A stretch of DNA of 64,000 nucleotides. Origin: an uncultured Bacteroidales bacterium (lineage in GTDB: Bacteria > Bacteroidota > Bacteroidia > Bacteroidales > P3). The position numbers and the translations under genes were made by a program. The notes beneath the pieces are model-generated. The model ran no database searches. It saw nothing but the letters and a program-made list of their open reading frames with translations, and was not told where the DNA came from. Below, one piece after another: positions 1-7,552 of the stretch; position 1 is the first letter of the stretch; each line of letters opens with the position of its first letter. The stretch lies in the NCBI GenBank assembly GCA_937886715.1, contig CAKZZD010000045.1, forward strand, positions 1-64,000, given 5' to 3'.

Positions 1-331
<331 letters not shown>

Positions 332-691
332 TTAGTATTCGTCGCGTTCGACCATCAGGATGCCACCCTGGGGAACGATGAAGTATTTTTTGCCGTCGTA
401 TTTGATTTCAACGGCATTTTTAAGCATGAATATGGCCATATCGCCAGCGCGCACCTGCAGCGGAAGATAGCGGGGCTCGCTCTCGCCGGGTTTCCAGTCT
501 TCGTCGGCGCCGTCGTTGGGAAGGGCATATCCCGGGCCGCATTTGATGATGTAGCCCGTCTGAATCTCCTCCTTCTCCTGGTAGCCTGCCGGCAGCAGCA
601 GCCCGCCCTTGGTCTTGTGGGTGGGTACCGCGGGTTCGATCAGCACGCGGTCGCCGATCACTATCAGTTTGTCTATGTTGCTTTTAGTCAT
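332..691 (-). CDS. GroES-like (Cpn10 family) co-chaperonin protein
   Basis: A 119-residue protein with the Cpn10 fold signature: IGDRVLIEP near residue 12, a GLLLPAGYQEKE stretch where the GroES mobile loop sits, and a C-terminal YFIVPQGGILMV strand. It is longer than classical GroES (about 95 residues) because of an acidic insert (GADEDWKPGESEPRY, around residues 62-76). No groEL lies next to it, so it is more likely the second, non-operonic Cpn10-like protein seen in Bacteroidota than the main GroES. Its role beyond a co-chaperonin-like fold is inferred. A candidate -7 promoter element lies just upstream at 716-723. Confidence 0.75.
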   Translation of the reverse strand: MTKSNIDKLIVIGDRVLIEPAVPTHKTKGGLLLPAGYQEKEEIQTGYIIKCGPGYALPNDGADEDWKPGESEPRYLPLQVRAGDMAIFMLKNAVEIKYDGKKYFIVPQGGILMVERDEY

Positions 692-715
692 GATGTGTCA
701 GTGCAAATTAAACTG

Positions 716-723
716 CAAAAATA
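716..723 (-). promoter_or_regulatory. Candidate Bacteroidota -7 element for the GroES-like gene
   Basis: On the minus strand this reads TATTTTTG, matching TAnnTTTG, 24 bases upstream of the ATG at 691. No clear TTTG is seen at the usual distance upstream, so only half of the promoter is supported. Confidence 0.4.
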
Positions 724-834
724 CATATTTTTTACAATATATATGCATTAAAATTAATGGATCTCTGCCAGAATCTGATTTTCAAAACAAAACCCGCTGT
801 GCGCCGACGGATGTGATACTGCCCAATCGCTTGT

Positions 835-913
835 CAACCAGTTACCATCTCCTACTGGGGTAGGAGTTGGTAGGGAGATGGTAAGGAGTTGGGTAGGAGA
901 TGATAAGGATATG
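835..913. repeat. Phased 11-bp repeats: two inverted units facing five direct units
   Basis: From 859 the plus strand reads as five uninterrupted 11-base units: GGTAGGAGTTG, GTAGGGAGATG, GTAAGGAGTTG, GGTAGGAGATG and ATAAGGATATG. Bases 835-856, read on the minus strand, give AGTAGGAGATG and GTAACTGGTTG, so two units face the direct set across a 2-base gap. The gap between genes here (692-1175) is otherwise non-coding. The function is unknown. Similar 11-bp grammar recurs near 11.6, 14.6, 30.2, 39.0 and 51.3 kb. Confidence 0.7.
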
Positions 914-1000
914 CAGTTGATTTACAGTGGGTTATGTGTGTTTTACTATTGATTATGCAATTGGTTGATTTTCATTGAGTTGGATTTTTTTGGGATGCCG

Positions 1001-1068
1001 GTGGCGTGGAGGGGTGTCAGAGGGGTGTCGGAGATGGGGGCGGAGGAGGTGGCATGGAGGGGTGAGTG
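1001..1068. repeat. G-rich, partly 11-bp-phased repeat upstream of trxA
   Basis: A purine-rich tract with GAGGGG or GAGATG cores starting at 1009, 1020 and 1031 (11-base spacing), then at 1046 and 1057 (again 11) after a shift in phase. It ends about 35 bases before the trxA -33 element. It is less regular than the 835-913 element and may be a decayed relative or simple G-rich sequence. Confidence 0.4.
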
Positions 1069-1104
1069 GCATGTTTTTTGATGTTGAAAAATGTGTGATA
1101 TGTT

Positions 1105-1137
1105 TTTGCGGAGAATGAATAAAAAAGCGTAATTTTG
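1105..1137 (+). promoter_or_regulatory. trxA promoter (TTTG-N21-TAATTTTG)
   Basis: A -33 TTTG lies at 1105-1108 and a -7 TAATTTTG at 1130-1137, with a 21-base spacer. Both boxes fit the Bacteroidota housekeeping consensus. The predicted transcript would have a leader of roughly 35 bases before the trxA ATG at 1176. Confidence 0.75.
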
Positions 1138-1175
1138 CAATTTGAAAAATTAATCATAATAACACATACAGCAGA

Positions 1176-1490
1176 ATGGAAACAAAAGTAAACGAACAGA
1201 ATTTCAGCGAATTGCTGAAGAGTGAACTTCCTGTGATGATAGATTTTGGCGCCACATGGTGCGGACCCTGCAAGGCATTGGCTCCCCGCATTGAGGAGAT
1301 TGCCAACGAGTATGAGGGACGTGCTGTTGTCGGCACTGCCGATGTGGACGAATGCTCCGACATTGCCGCGCAGTACAGAATCCGCAACGTGCCTACGGTG
1401 CTCTTTTTCAAGGGCGGCGAGCTGAAGGACAAGTCGGTGGGACTGGTGGCGAAGGAGACGCTCACGCAGAAGCTTGATGCTCTGATGTAA
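1176..1490 (+). CDS. trxA: Thioredoxin
   Basis: A 104-residue cytoplasmic thiol-disulfide oxidoreductase of normal family length. The active site WCGPCK is at residues 28-33 and the cis-proline loop NVPTV at about 71-75. No signal peptide is present, so it is the soluble general thioredoxin rather than a periplasmic relative. It has its own strong promoter at 1105-1137. The next gene starts about 26 bases downstream with no terminator between, so some read-through into the DUF58 gene is likely. Confidence 0.95.
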   Translation: METKVNEQNFSELLKSELPVMIDFGATWCGPCKALAPRIEEIANEYEGRAVVGTADVDECSDIAAQYRIRNVPTVLFFKGGELKDKSVGLVAKETLTQKLDALM

Positions 1491-1516
1491 TCGCACTAAG
1501 CCACAACTGAAGGGTG

Positions 1517-2446
1517 ATGGAACTGGATCAAGTCACTCGGTATAGTGGATTGGGCTTTTTGGCGCGGCAGGTGGTGGAAGGTTTCATCACGGGGCGCCAC
1601 AAAAGCCCATTCCATGGTTTTTCGGTTGAGTTTTCGGACTACCGGCAGTATAATCCGGGCGAGTCGACACGCAATATCGACTGGCATCTTTATGGCCGTA
1701 CGGACAAGCTGTTTGTGAAACAGTTTGAGGAGGAGACGAATTTGAGGTGCCAGTTGCTTGTGGACCAGAGCACGTCGATGCTGTTTCCCGTGGAGCATCA
1801 GGGCGATGTGGAGCGGCCTAACAAGATGACGTTTGCGGTGTATGCTGCTGCGGTGCTTGTCGAGTTGCTGCACCGTCAGAGGGATGCTTTCGGACTGACG
1901 GTGTTCAGCGACGGTATCGACATGAGCACGCAATGCCGCAGCAATGAAGCGCACCAGCGATATGTGATGGGGTTGCTCGACGGGCTGTTGAAGCCGGTGA
2001 AGATGGACGACCGGCCGTTGCGGACGTCGCACATGGTAGAGGCGCTGCACCTGACGGCGGAGCAGCTGCACCGGCGGTCGCTGGTGGTGATATTCACGGA
2101 TGCGCTGGTCGATGATGCCGAGCGCGAGCCGTTGTATGATGCGTTGCGCCATTTGCGACACAACAAGCACGAGGTGATTCTGTTCCACACGGTGGACCAG
2201 CGCCACGAGGTGGAATTGGACTATGGTTCGAGGCCTTACCAGTTTGTGGATTTGGAGACTGACCGGAGGGTGAAGTTGCGCCCCAACGAGGTGGCGGAGG
2301 CCTACCGCAAGCAGATGCTTGCCATGCAGGAAGAGCTGCACCACAAGGCGTTGCAGTTGCATATCGACTATGTGCCGGTGGATATCGGCCAGGGGCTCGA
2401 ACAGCTGCTGCTTCCGTTTTTGGTGAAGAGAAACAAGATGGTATGA
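1517..2446 (+). CDS. DUF58 domain protein (vWA-like, MoxR-associated type)
   Basis: A 309-residue soluble protein of the DUF58 family. The hallmark block is present: the GRHKSPFHGFSVEFSDYR region and then YNPGESTRNIDWHLYGRT (about residues 47-64), followed by LLVDQSTSMLF, which resembles the D-x-S-x-S metal site of vWA domains. Relatives are usually encoded beside a MoxR AAA ATPase and take part in poorly defined chaperone or envelope-stress functions; no MoxR gene is visible here, which is unusual. I chose ATG 1517 because AGGG precedes it; a GTG at 1514 is an alternative. The end overlaps the next start by 4 bases (ATGA), indicating translational coupling. Confidence 0.85.
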   Translation: MELDQVTRYSGLGFLARQVVEGFITGRHKSPFHGFSVEFSDYRQYNPGESTRNIDWHLYGRTDKLFVKQFEEETNLRCQLLVDQSTSMLFPVEHQGDVERPNKMTFAVYAAAVLVELLHRQRDAFGLTVFSDGIDMSTQCRSNEAHQRYVMGLLDGLLKPVKMDDRPLRTSHMVEALHLTAEQLHRRSLVVIFTDALVDDAEREPLYDALRHLRHNKHEVILFHTVDQRHEVELDYGSRPYQFVDLETDRRVKLRPNEVAEAYRKQMLAMQEELHHKALQLHIDYVPVDIGQGLEQLLLPFLVKRNKMV

Positions 2447-3045
2447 GCTACACGTATGGTCAGGAAGAGCGGCCGTATGCACTATATGTCCATGGGATGG
2501 GGTCGGGTGCCAAGTCGGGCACGAAGACGTCGCTGGCGCATTATTTGGGCGGCTATGAATGGCTGACGCCTGAGCTGCCGCTGGATCCCGTCGAGGCGTT
2601 GTCGGTTCTGGATGATTATGCCCATGTGTTTGCGCCGGCATTGGTGGCCGGTACGTCGTTGGGCGGTTTGTATGTGTTGTATGTGGATGCTCCTGAGGCT
2701 GTGAAGGTGGCTGTGAACCCGACATATAACATCGACACCATCCTGCGCCGGGTGGGGTACGGGAAGCATGCCTATCTGTGCGAACGCGAAGACGGTGCTA
2801 CGGAGTATGTGATCGACGAACCTCTGGTGAAGCTATATGCGCAGTTTCGCGACAGCCATACGCCGGTGGACGTTAGCCGTAAGCTGGCGCTGTTTTCGTC
2901 GGACGACGAGATGGTGGGGCGCGAACCGTCGAAGCAGAATGCGCGGATGTATGAAAAATTTGGATATGAGATTGTGTGGAGCGACAAGTTTGGCCATCGT
3001 ATGAACCAGGCGGCGGCCAAGTTGCTCAGCTCATTGTTGGGTTGA
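2443..3045 (+). CDS. YqiA/YcfP-like alpha/beta hydrolase (putative esterase)
   Basis: A 200-residue alpha/beta-hydrolase fold protein close to the UPF0227/YqiA group. YVHGMGSG at residues 15-22 marks the oxyanion strand, GTSLGG at 70-75 is the nucleophile elbow with Ser72, and FGHR near 183-186 supplies a likely catalytic His. There is no signal peptide. The substrate is unknown; family members act on short acyl esters in vitro. It is translationally coupled to the DUF58 gene and followed by a strong terminator. Confidence 0.75.
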   Translation: MSYTYGQEERPYALYVHGMGSGAKSGTKTSLAHYLGGYEWLTPELPLDPVEALSVLDDYAHVFAPALVAGTSLGGLYVLYVDAPEAVKVAVNPTYNIDTILRRVGYGKHAYLCEREDGATEYVIDEPLVKLYAQFRDSHTPVDVSRKLALFSSDDEMVGREPSKQNARMYEKFGYEIVWSDKFGHRMNQAAAKLLSSLLG

Positions 3046-3084
3046 GGCAGGGCTGTCGGCATTCGCTGAAATGAGAGAAAGAAG

Positions 3085-3118
3085 AAAGCCGCCGCTGACA
3101 TCGGTCAGCGGCGGCTTT
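3085..3118. terminator. Bidirectional intrinsic terminator
   Basis: A perfect 15-bp stem (AAAGCCGCCGCTGAC, loop ATCG, and its complement), with A-run and T-run ends. It sits between the plus-strand hydrolase gene and the converging Spy-like gene, so it can serve both directions. Confidence 0.9.
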
Positions 3119-3136
3119 ATGGTTGTATCGCGGCTG

Positions 3137-3568
3137 TTATTTTTTATGTTTGTTGTTATCTTTGCGGGGGTGGCTGTCTTTGGCGTTGCGGAGTGTTTGG
3201 CGCTGTTCTTTGGTGAGCACCTCGTCGATGCGGACCTTGGTGGTGTACATGGTGCGTGAGATTTCGCGCTGGATGTTGGCTTCGCGGTCGAAGAGGGGGA
3301 AGAGGATGCGCGACTGGTTGCCTTCACGGTCGATGAAGAGGTGGATGCTGTCGCGGACGGCCTGCTGCTGGGCGCGGAGGGCATCGATGCGGGTGCTCGA
3401 TTCTTTGGTGATGGCCTGGATATCGCGTTTTTGGTTGGCGTTGAGGTCTTTGACGATTTCGGTTATTTCAGGGCGCTTTTGTTTGTCGGCATGACGGGGG
3501 CCGTTCTGTTGTGCGAGCAGGGGTGTGGAGAGCGCCAGGATGAATGCAAGTGTGAGTATGTTTTTCAT
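3137..3568 (-). CDS. Spy/CpxP-like periplasmic protein (LTxxQ type)
   Basis: A 143-residue protein with a Sec signal peptide (MKNILTLAFILALSTPLLAQ) and a helical, charged body containing two LTxxQ-like motifs, LNANQK and LTKEQRQTL. This is the pattern of the Spy/CpxP/CnrX periplasmic sensor-chaperone superfamily. It is the third gene after an ECF sigma factor and an anti-sigma-like protein, an arrangement in which such proteins sense envelope stress or metals and modulate the anti-sigma factor. The internal start at 3568 was chosen because it creates the signal peptide. Ligand and exact role are inferred. Confidence 0.75.
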   Translation of the reverse strand: MKNILTLAFILALSTPLLAQQNGPRHADKQKRPEITEIVKDLNANQKRDIQAITKESSTRIDALRAQQQAVRDSIHLFIDREGNQSRILFPLFDREANIQREISRTMYTTKVRIDEVLTKEQRQTLRNAKDSHPRKDNNKHKK

Positions 3569-3579
3569 ATTGGATGGGG

Positions 3580-3909
3580 TTAATAGTTGTAATAATAATC
3601 GGCATCGTCGTAGGCAGCTTCCTCGATGGCGCTCCAAGAAGCGTAGCTGTCGTAGTCGTAGACTTGTGCGATCATTGATCCAAGGTGCTCTTCGTTGGAG
3701 TTGCGGTTTTGGAAAAGCGCCACGTTGGCGATGAGGAGCAGAGCCACTGCAGCAGCTGCGGCATAGGAGATGCGCTGCCAAAGTTGGCGTCTGTGAGTCG
3801 TTTGTGGCAGCGGCTGCTGGCTGATTTTGGCCATTACGCTGTCGACCACGTCGACCTGTTGGGGGCAGGTCTGTTGGGCCAGATGTTCAAGTCCCTGTTC
3901 TATTGTCAT
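3580..3909 (-). CDS. Putative membrane anti-sigma factor
   Basis: A 109-residue protein with a short cytoplasmic N-terminal part (about 45 residues), one transmembrane helix (ISYAAAAAVALLLIANVAL, about 47-65) and a short outer tail rich in Tyr and Asp that ends DDADYYYNY. It overlaps the ECF sigma gene by 4 bases and lies 11 bases before the Spy-like gene. Position and topology fit a membrane anti-sigma factor that holds the neighbouring sigma inactive. No zinc-binding ZAS motif (HxxxCxxC) is present, so the class is uncertain. Confidence 0.65.
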   Translation of the reverse strand: MTIEQGLEHLAQQTCPQQVDVVDSVMAKISQQPLPQTTHRRQLWQRISYAAAAAVALLLIANVALFQNRNSNEEHLGSMIAQVYDYDSYASWSAIEEAAYDDADYYYNY

Positions 3910-4478
3910 TGTTTTACCTCTTTAGCAAGATTCTTTTTGGCTCGGAATATGAGCGACTCGACTTTGCTCAGGCTGCATTGCATCACCTCGGCGATCTGGT
4001 TGTAGGAGAAGTCCTCGAAGGTGTAGAGTACGAGAGCTGTGCGCTGTTCATCTTTGAGGTGTCCGATGGCGGTGCGCAATTGCTCGATTTGTTCGTTGTG
4101 GATGATTTGCTGTTCGGCGTTGCGGTCGGAGCTGGCCTGTTCGGGGCGGTATTCTTCCTGCTGCTCGGCCGAGATGAAGCGTTTGCTGCGGTTGAGCTGT
4201 TTGCACACCACGTTGACGGTGATACGATATATGAAAGAGCTCAGTTTCGAGGCGAATCGGAATCGGGGCAGGGCAGAGTAGAGTTCGACGAAGACTTGTT
4301 GGGTGACTTCTTCGACATCGAGACGAGTGCCGCAGAGTTTGTAGGTCAGGTTGGCGACGTTTTGCTGGTAGCGGCGGACTATTTCGGCGTATTGGCGGGT
4401 GTCGCCGGCGAGTACGGCTTCAACGATCTGCTTGTCATCCGTTTGCTCAAATTCATTATTATGTACGTTCAGAGCCAC
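3906..4478 (-). CDS. RNA polymerase ECF-type sigma factor
   Basis: A 190-residue group 4 sigma factor. Region 2 spans about residues 25-95 with LTYKLCGTRLDVEEVTQQVF and FASKLSSFIYRITVNVV. Region 4 spans about 128-185 with LKDEQRTALVLYTFEDFSY and a helix-turn-helix IAEVMQCSLSKVESLIFRAK. It is followed, with overlap, by its likely anti-sigma and a Spy-like sensor. The start is GTG at 4478; I see no in-frame ATG nearby that preserves region 2. It is probably autoregulated with its operon, although no ECF promoter was recognised. Confidence 0.85.
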   Translation of the reverse strand: MALNVHNNEFEQTDDKQIVEAVLAGDTRQYAEIVRRYQQNVANLTYKLCGTRLDVEEVTQQVFVELYSALPRFRFASKLSSFIYRITVNVVCKQLNRSKRFISAEQQEEYRPEQASSDRNAEQQIIHNEQIEQLRTAIGHLKDEQRTALVLYTFEDFSYNQIAEVMQCSLSKVESLIFRAKKNLAKEVKQ

Positions 4479-4504
4479 AAATATTGCACGGGTGAAATGT
4501 TAAA

Positions 4505-4870
4505 TTATTTGTATTTGAATTCTTCGATTTCGCGACGTTCGCGTTTGGTGGGCCGACCGACACCGCGGTCGCGCTTTTCGAAGGCATACTGGCGTGCCAT
4601 GCGGATGCGTTCGTATTCTTCGGCAGGGGTGCGATCGATCATGAAGCCTTGGACGAGGGGTGCACCGACACGGTTGGGGGGCAGGGCGAGGACTTCGATT
4701 TCCTTATGGAGCTGGTCGATGTTGAGAGAGTAGCGCTCGCCGACTTTTACGTCGTGGGCGGGTTTCAGTTCGCGGTCGTCCATCTTGACGCGGCCGCTGT
4801 TGCAGGCGTCGGCGGCCAGCGAGCGTGTTTTGTAGAGGCGCACGGCCCAGAGGTATTTGTCGAGTCTCAT
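4505..4870 (-). CDS. S4-domain RNA-binding protein, Hsp15/HslR-like
   Basis: A 121-residue protein opening with the S4 motif MRLDKYLWAVRLYKTRS and SGRVKMDDRELKPAHDVKVG, then a basic tail (GVGRPTKRERREIEEF). This is the layout of Hsp15, which binds free 50S subunits carrying nascent chains. It overlaps the tonB-like gene by 4 bases, so it is translated with that operon for reasons not obvious from function. Confidence 0.8.
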   Translation of the reverse strand: MRLDKYLWAVRLYKTRSLAADACNSGRVKMDDRELKPAHDVKVGERYSLNIDQLHKEIEVLALPPNRVGAPLVQGFMIDRTPAEEYERIRMARQYAFEKRDRGVGRPTKRERREIEEFKYK

Positions 4871-5628
4871 ATTGTGAAGACGTAGGTGATGGTGCCTTTC
4901 TGCTCTTCCATGGCTTTGGAGTCGGCGTTGAAGCGTGCTTTGAGGGCGGCGTTTCTGGCTTTTTCGACCATGGCGCTGTTGACGATGGTGGAGCCTTGTG
5001 CCGGGCCGGAAGCGCGAATCACGCGGCCTTCCTGGTTGACCCAGATGTCGATGACGATTTTGCCCTGTTGGTTGGAGTTGTAGTCGGGCTTGGGGAGCGA
5101 CACGGCGCTGCGTCCCTTGAGCGAGAAGCTGCCGTTGCCGCTGCTGCTGTTGCCGGAGAAGTTGTTGCTGTTGGGGTTGCCGTTGGCGTTGCCTTTGTTG
5201 CCGGAGCCCTGGCTGTCGCCTTTGCTGCCGTCGCCGCTGGTTTTGTTGCGATTGCCGGGGAAGAGGGCGTTGCGGTTGATTTCAGGCTCTTTGTTTTCCA
5301 CTTTTGGCTGCTCTTGCGCATTTGGGTTGGTGATGGTGCCCTGGTTGCGTGTGGCGTTGAGCGACACGGAGGGTTCGGTTTGCTGGGTGGCCACCTGATT
5401 TTGGGCGGCTGGGGGCGCATAGCTGGAGGCTTCGGTGGTGGGTTTGGGGCTGTTGCCTAGACCAAAATCGCTGTCGCCGAGGTTGACTTCGACGCCTTCT
5501 TCCGGTATCGGCGGGTCGGGGGGATAGTAGCCGAAAGCGAGGCATATCACCACGACGATGACCATGATGGCAGCCGTCGAGATGGCGGATATGATTTTCG
5601 CGCGGTTGGCTTGAAAGTCGATTTTCAT
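4867..5628 (-). CDS. TonB-family energy transducer
   Basis: A 253-residue protein with a short cytoplasmic start, one transmembrane helix (about residues 12-33), a PPDPPIPEEG segment, a long low-complexity periplasmic linker rich in Asn, Gly and Ser (about 118-170), and a C-terminal TonB domain with IVIDIWVNQEGRVIRA and ending ITYVFTI. It transmits proton-motive force from ExbB-ExbD to outer-membrane TonB-dependent transporters. exbD ends 3 bases upstream. The Asn/Gly/Ser linker replaces the usual Pro/Lys/Glu-rich spacer, which is a noticeable variation. Confidence 0.85.
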   Translation of the reverse strand: MKIDFQANRAKIISAISTAAIMVIVVVICLAFGYYPPDPPIPEEGVEVNLGDSDFGLGNSPKPTTEASSYAPPAAQNQVATQQTEPSVSLNATRNQGTITNPNAQEQPKVENKEPEINRNALFPGNRNKTSGDGSKGDSQGSGNKGNANGNPNSNNFSGNSSSGNGSFSLKGRSAVSLPKPDYNSNQQGKIVIDIWVNQEGRVIRASGPAQGSTIVNSAMVEKARNAALKARFNADSKAMEEQKGTITYVFTI

Positions 5629-5631
5629 AGG

Positions 5632-6048
5632 TCAGCTGTTTTTGGGCGATGTGGCCAGGATGACTTTGTGTTTGGCGCCGTTGCTGGCGTTGATGGCGTT
5701 GACGGCGTCGATGACATTGACGATGTATTGCACTGGCACGGTCTTATCGGCACGGAGCACGACGCAGGCGTCGTCGACACCGGGTTCGATGCCTCCAGCA
5801 ATGTAGTTTTCGAGTTCGCTGACCGGGACAGCTGTTTCACCGACATAGAAGTTGTAGCTGTCGTCGATATATACGGTGACATTCTGTTTGGCCATGGTCT
5901 TGCTGCTGCTTTCTGGCAAAAGGAGTTTCACGGCGTTGGGGCTGATAAGCGTCGACGTGATCATGAAGAAGATGAGCAGCAGGAAGACGAGGTCGGACAT
6001 CGAGGAAGACGAGGTCTCGATCTTCAGTTGGTTCTGTTTTCGTATCAT
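5632..6048 (-). CDS. exbD: ExbD/TolR-family biopolymer transport protein
   Basis: A 138-residue single-pass inner-membrane protein. The membrane helix (SDLVFLLLIFFMITSTLI, about residues 19-36) contains the conserved functional Asp of ExbD, here in MSDLVFL, followed by a periplasmic domain. The N-terminal IRKQNQLKIETSSSSM is typical of Bacteroidota ExbD. It works with ExbB as the proton channel that powers TonB, and sits between exbB and tonB with short gaps. Confidence 0.9.
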   Translation of the reverse strand: MIRKQNQLKIETSSSSMSDLVFLLLIFFMITSTLISPNAVKLLLPESSSKTMAKQNVTVYIDDSYNFYVGETAVPVSELENYIAGGIEPGVDDACVVLRADKTVPVQYIVNVIDAVNAINASNGAKHKVILATSPKNS

Positions 6049-6069
6049 GGCAGTAGGGTTGAGGGTTGA

Positions 6070-6780
6070 TTATGCCGGTTCGTGGAGGAGGTCCATGAAT
6101 TCGTTGGCGCGAACCTCGAGTTCGAAGACCACACGATTGATACGGGTGACAAGGAGGTAGTAGAGGAAGTAGGCGATGATGCCAACAATTAGGCCGCCGA
6201 CGGTGGTTACCATGGCTTGGTAGATGCCGGTGGAGAGGAGCTGAATGTCGATGTTGTTGCCAGCATGGGCCATGTCCTGGAAGGCGGTGACCATACCGGT
6301 GACGGTGCCGAGGAATCCCAGCATGGGACCCAAAGAGGCGACGGCGGAAACGAGCGACACTCTGCGTTCGAGATTCGACACTTCGAGCTGACCTTCGTTT
6401 TCGATAGCGGCTTGGATGTCGGGCAGGGGACGGCCAAGGCGGGAGAAGCCTTTGTCAATCATTCGGCCGAGGGGGGTCTGGGTCTGCTTCGACAGCGAGC
6501 GTGCCGCATCGATGTTGCCTTCGTGGACGTATTGGCGAATGTTGTTCATGAAGACGTTGTCGGCTTCGCCTTTGAGAGCGGCGCTGAGGGTGATGTAGCG
6601 CTCAATGAAGATGTAGATGGCGAGGATGAGCAGCAGCGCGAGGATGAGCATGATCCATCCACCGTTGACGGCCATATCCCAAAGGGATATTTTCTCGGGG
6701 GCAGAGGCGGCGTTGTTGAGCGTGTCGGCGACGGCTTGTGCGGTGCCGTCGCTCTGAATGACCAGAAGTTTGCTAATCAT
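6070..6780 (-). CDS. exbB: ExbB/TolQ/MotA-family proton channel protein
   Basis: A 236-residue inner-membrane protein with three predicted helices: GGWIMLILALLLILAIYIF near 40-58, and two C-terminal helices in the conserved block ASLGPMLGFLGTVTGMVTAF and VTTVGGLIVGIIAYFLYYLL. The GFLGTVTGM and TTVGGLIVGI signatures are diagnostic of ExbB/TolQ. It is the first gene of exbB-exbD-tonB-S4. The 200 bases upstream hold no recognisable TAnnTTTG promoter, so control is unclear. Confidence 0.92.
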   Translation of the reverse strand: MISKLLVIQSDGTAQAVADTLNNAASAPEKISLWDMAVNGGWIMLILALLLILAIYIFIERYITLSAALKGEADNVFMNNIRQYVHEGNIDAARSLSKQTQTPLGRMIDKGFSRLGRPLPDIQAAIENEGQLEVSNLERRVSLVSAVASLGPMLGFLGTVTGMVTAFQDMAHAGNNIDIQLLSTGIYQAMVTTVGGLIVGIIAYFLYYLLVTRINRVVFELEVRANEFMDLLHEPA

Positions 6781-6919
6781 GGCTTGTGTGTGTTATTTGT
6801 GTTTGTTTTTTTGTATTTTATTACTTAATAACGTGACGTTTGTGGTTATATTGTACGAAGGGATGGTTTTTTGTGGTTATTTTTTTTGAGGAAAGAGGAG
6901 CGGACAAAAATGAAAGTTG

Positions 6920-6934
6920 GCCTGAATGTCAGGC
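6920..6934 (-). terminator. Weak hairpin after the DUF5683 gene
   Basis: A 6-bp stem GCCTGA / TCAGGC with a 3-base loop, followed on the minus strand by a T-rich stretch (AACTTTCATTTTT). It could end transcription of the DUF5683 operon, but the stem is short. The rest of the 6781-6984 gap is AT-rich with nothing else recognised. Confidence 0.35.
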
Positions 6935-6984
6935 TGTTGTTGGTGGCTTATCATTTGCCGGAAGAAAGAGTGGGGCCGAAGCGG

Positions 6985-7530
6985 CTACATGCGTAGGCCT
7001 ATGCCGACGCTGGGAATGATGCCGTCGGGTGATGGGATGAAGACGGGGGCGAGGTTGAGGCTGATGTCGTCGTCGATTTTGAAGTCGTAGAGGTGGCCGA
7101 AGACGTAGGCGTCGACAAGGTTGAGGGCATAGACACCTACGCCGATGATGATGGAAAGTTGATAGTAGCGGTTGTACGTATTATAGTAGCTGCGGATGCT
7201 GCTGGTGGGGTAGGATGCGTAGGCTTGGAGGTTGGGTTGGTCGTTGTGGGCGAGGCGGTAGAGGTACTCGTCTTTGAACATTTTCATGTAAGAGTGGTTG
7301 TCGTAGACGAAGTAGCCGACGCCGGCGAAGGCACCGTAGATGATGGGGATCTTCCAGGCTTGTCCGTTGTAGATTTGCCCGCCTCCAGGGATGATGGACC
7401 AGCGGAGTGCGACATCGGCGGAGTGCTCTTGTGCGCGGAGGGCGTTGGAGTGGGGAAAAAGGAGAACGAAAGCCACGCTTGCGAGGAGAGCAAGTGCCGG
7501 TTTTCTTGATATTGTGTGGGTGGGGTTCAA
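6985..7530 (-). CDS. DUF5683 domain protein (membrane, exported)
   Basis: A 181-residue protein with an N-terminal signal or anchor (ALALLASVAFVLLFPHS), then WSIIPGGGQIYNGQAWKIPI and IIYGAFAGVGYFVYDN, the core of DUF5683. Another hydrophobic helix (LSIIIGVGVYALNLVDAYVFG) follows, and the C-terminus looks like outer-membrane beta strands. The family has no defined role. In Bacteroidota it is usually found immediately downstream of parA-parB, as here, with 22 bases separating it from parB. Confidence 0.8.
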   Translation of the reverse strand: MNPTHTISRKPALALLASVAFVLLFPHSNALRAQEHSADVALRWSIIPGGGQIYNGQAWKIPIIYGAFAGVGYFVYDNHSYMKMFKDEYLYRLAHNDQPNLQAYASYPTSSIRSYYNTYNRYYQLSIIIGVGVYALNLVDAYVFGHLYDFKIDDDISLNLAPVFIPSPDGIIPSVGIGLRM

Positions 7531-7552
7531 TGCGGGGAGTGCTGCTTGTGAA

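Noticed and set aside
835..913. A CRISPR array or minisatellite reading of the short repeats
   Set aside because: Units are 11 bases, imperfect and without spacers, and no cas gene is near, so CRISPR is excluded. The conserved period with changing sequence does not look like a simple slippage minisatellite.
1009..1062. A G-quadruplex upstream of trxA
   Set aside because: There are four runs of at least four G, but the loops are about 7, 10 and 18 bases, longer than usual for a stable quadruplex; I kept it only as a G-rich tract.
5831..5935. A parS site near the partition genes (GTTTCAC-like words at about 5835 and 5927)
   Set aside because: Neither word is part of a 16-bp palindrome like TGTTTCACGTGAAACA, and both lie inside exbD coding sequence.
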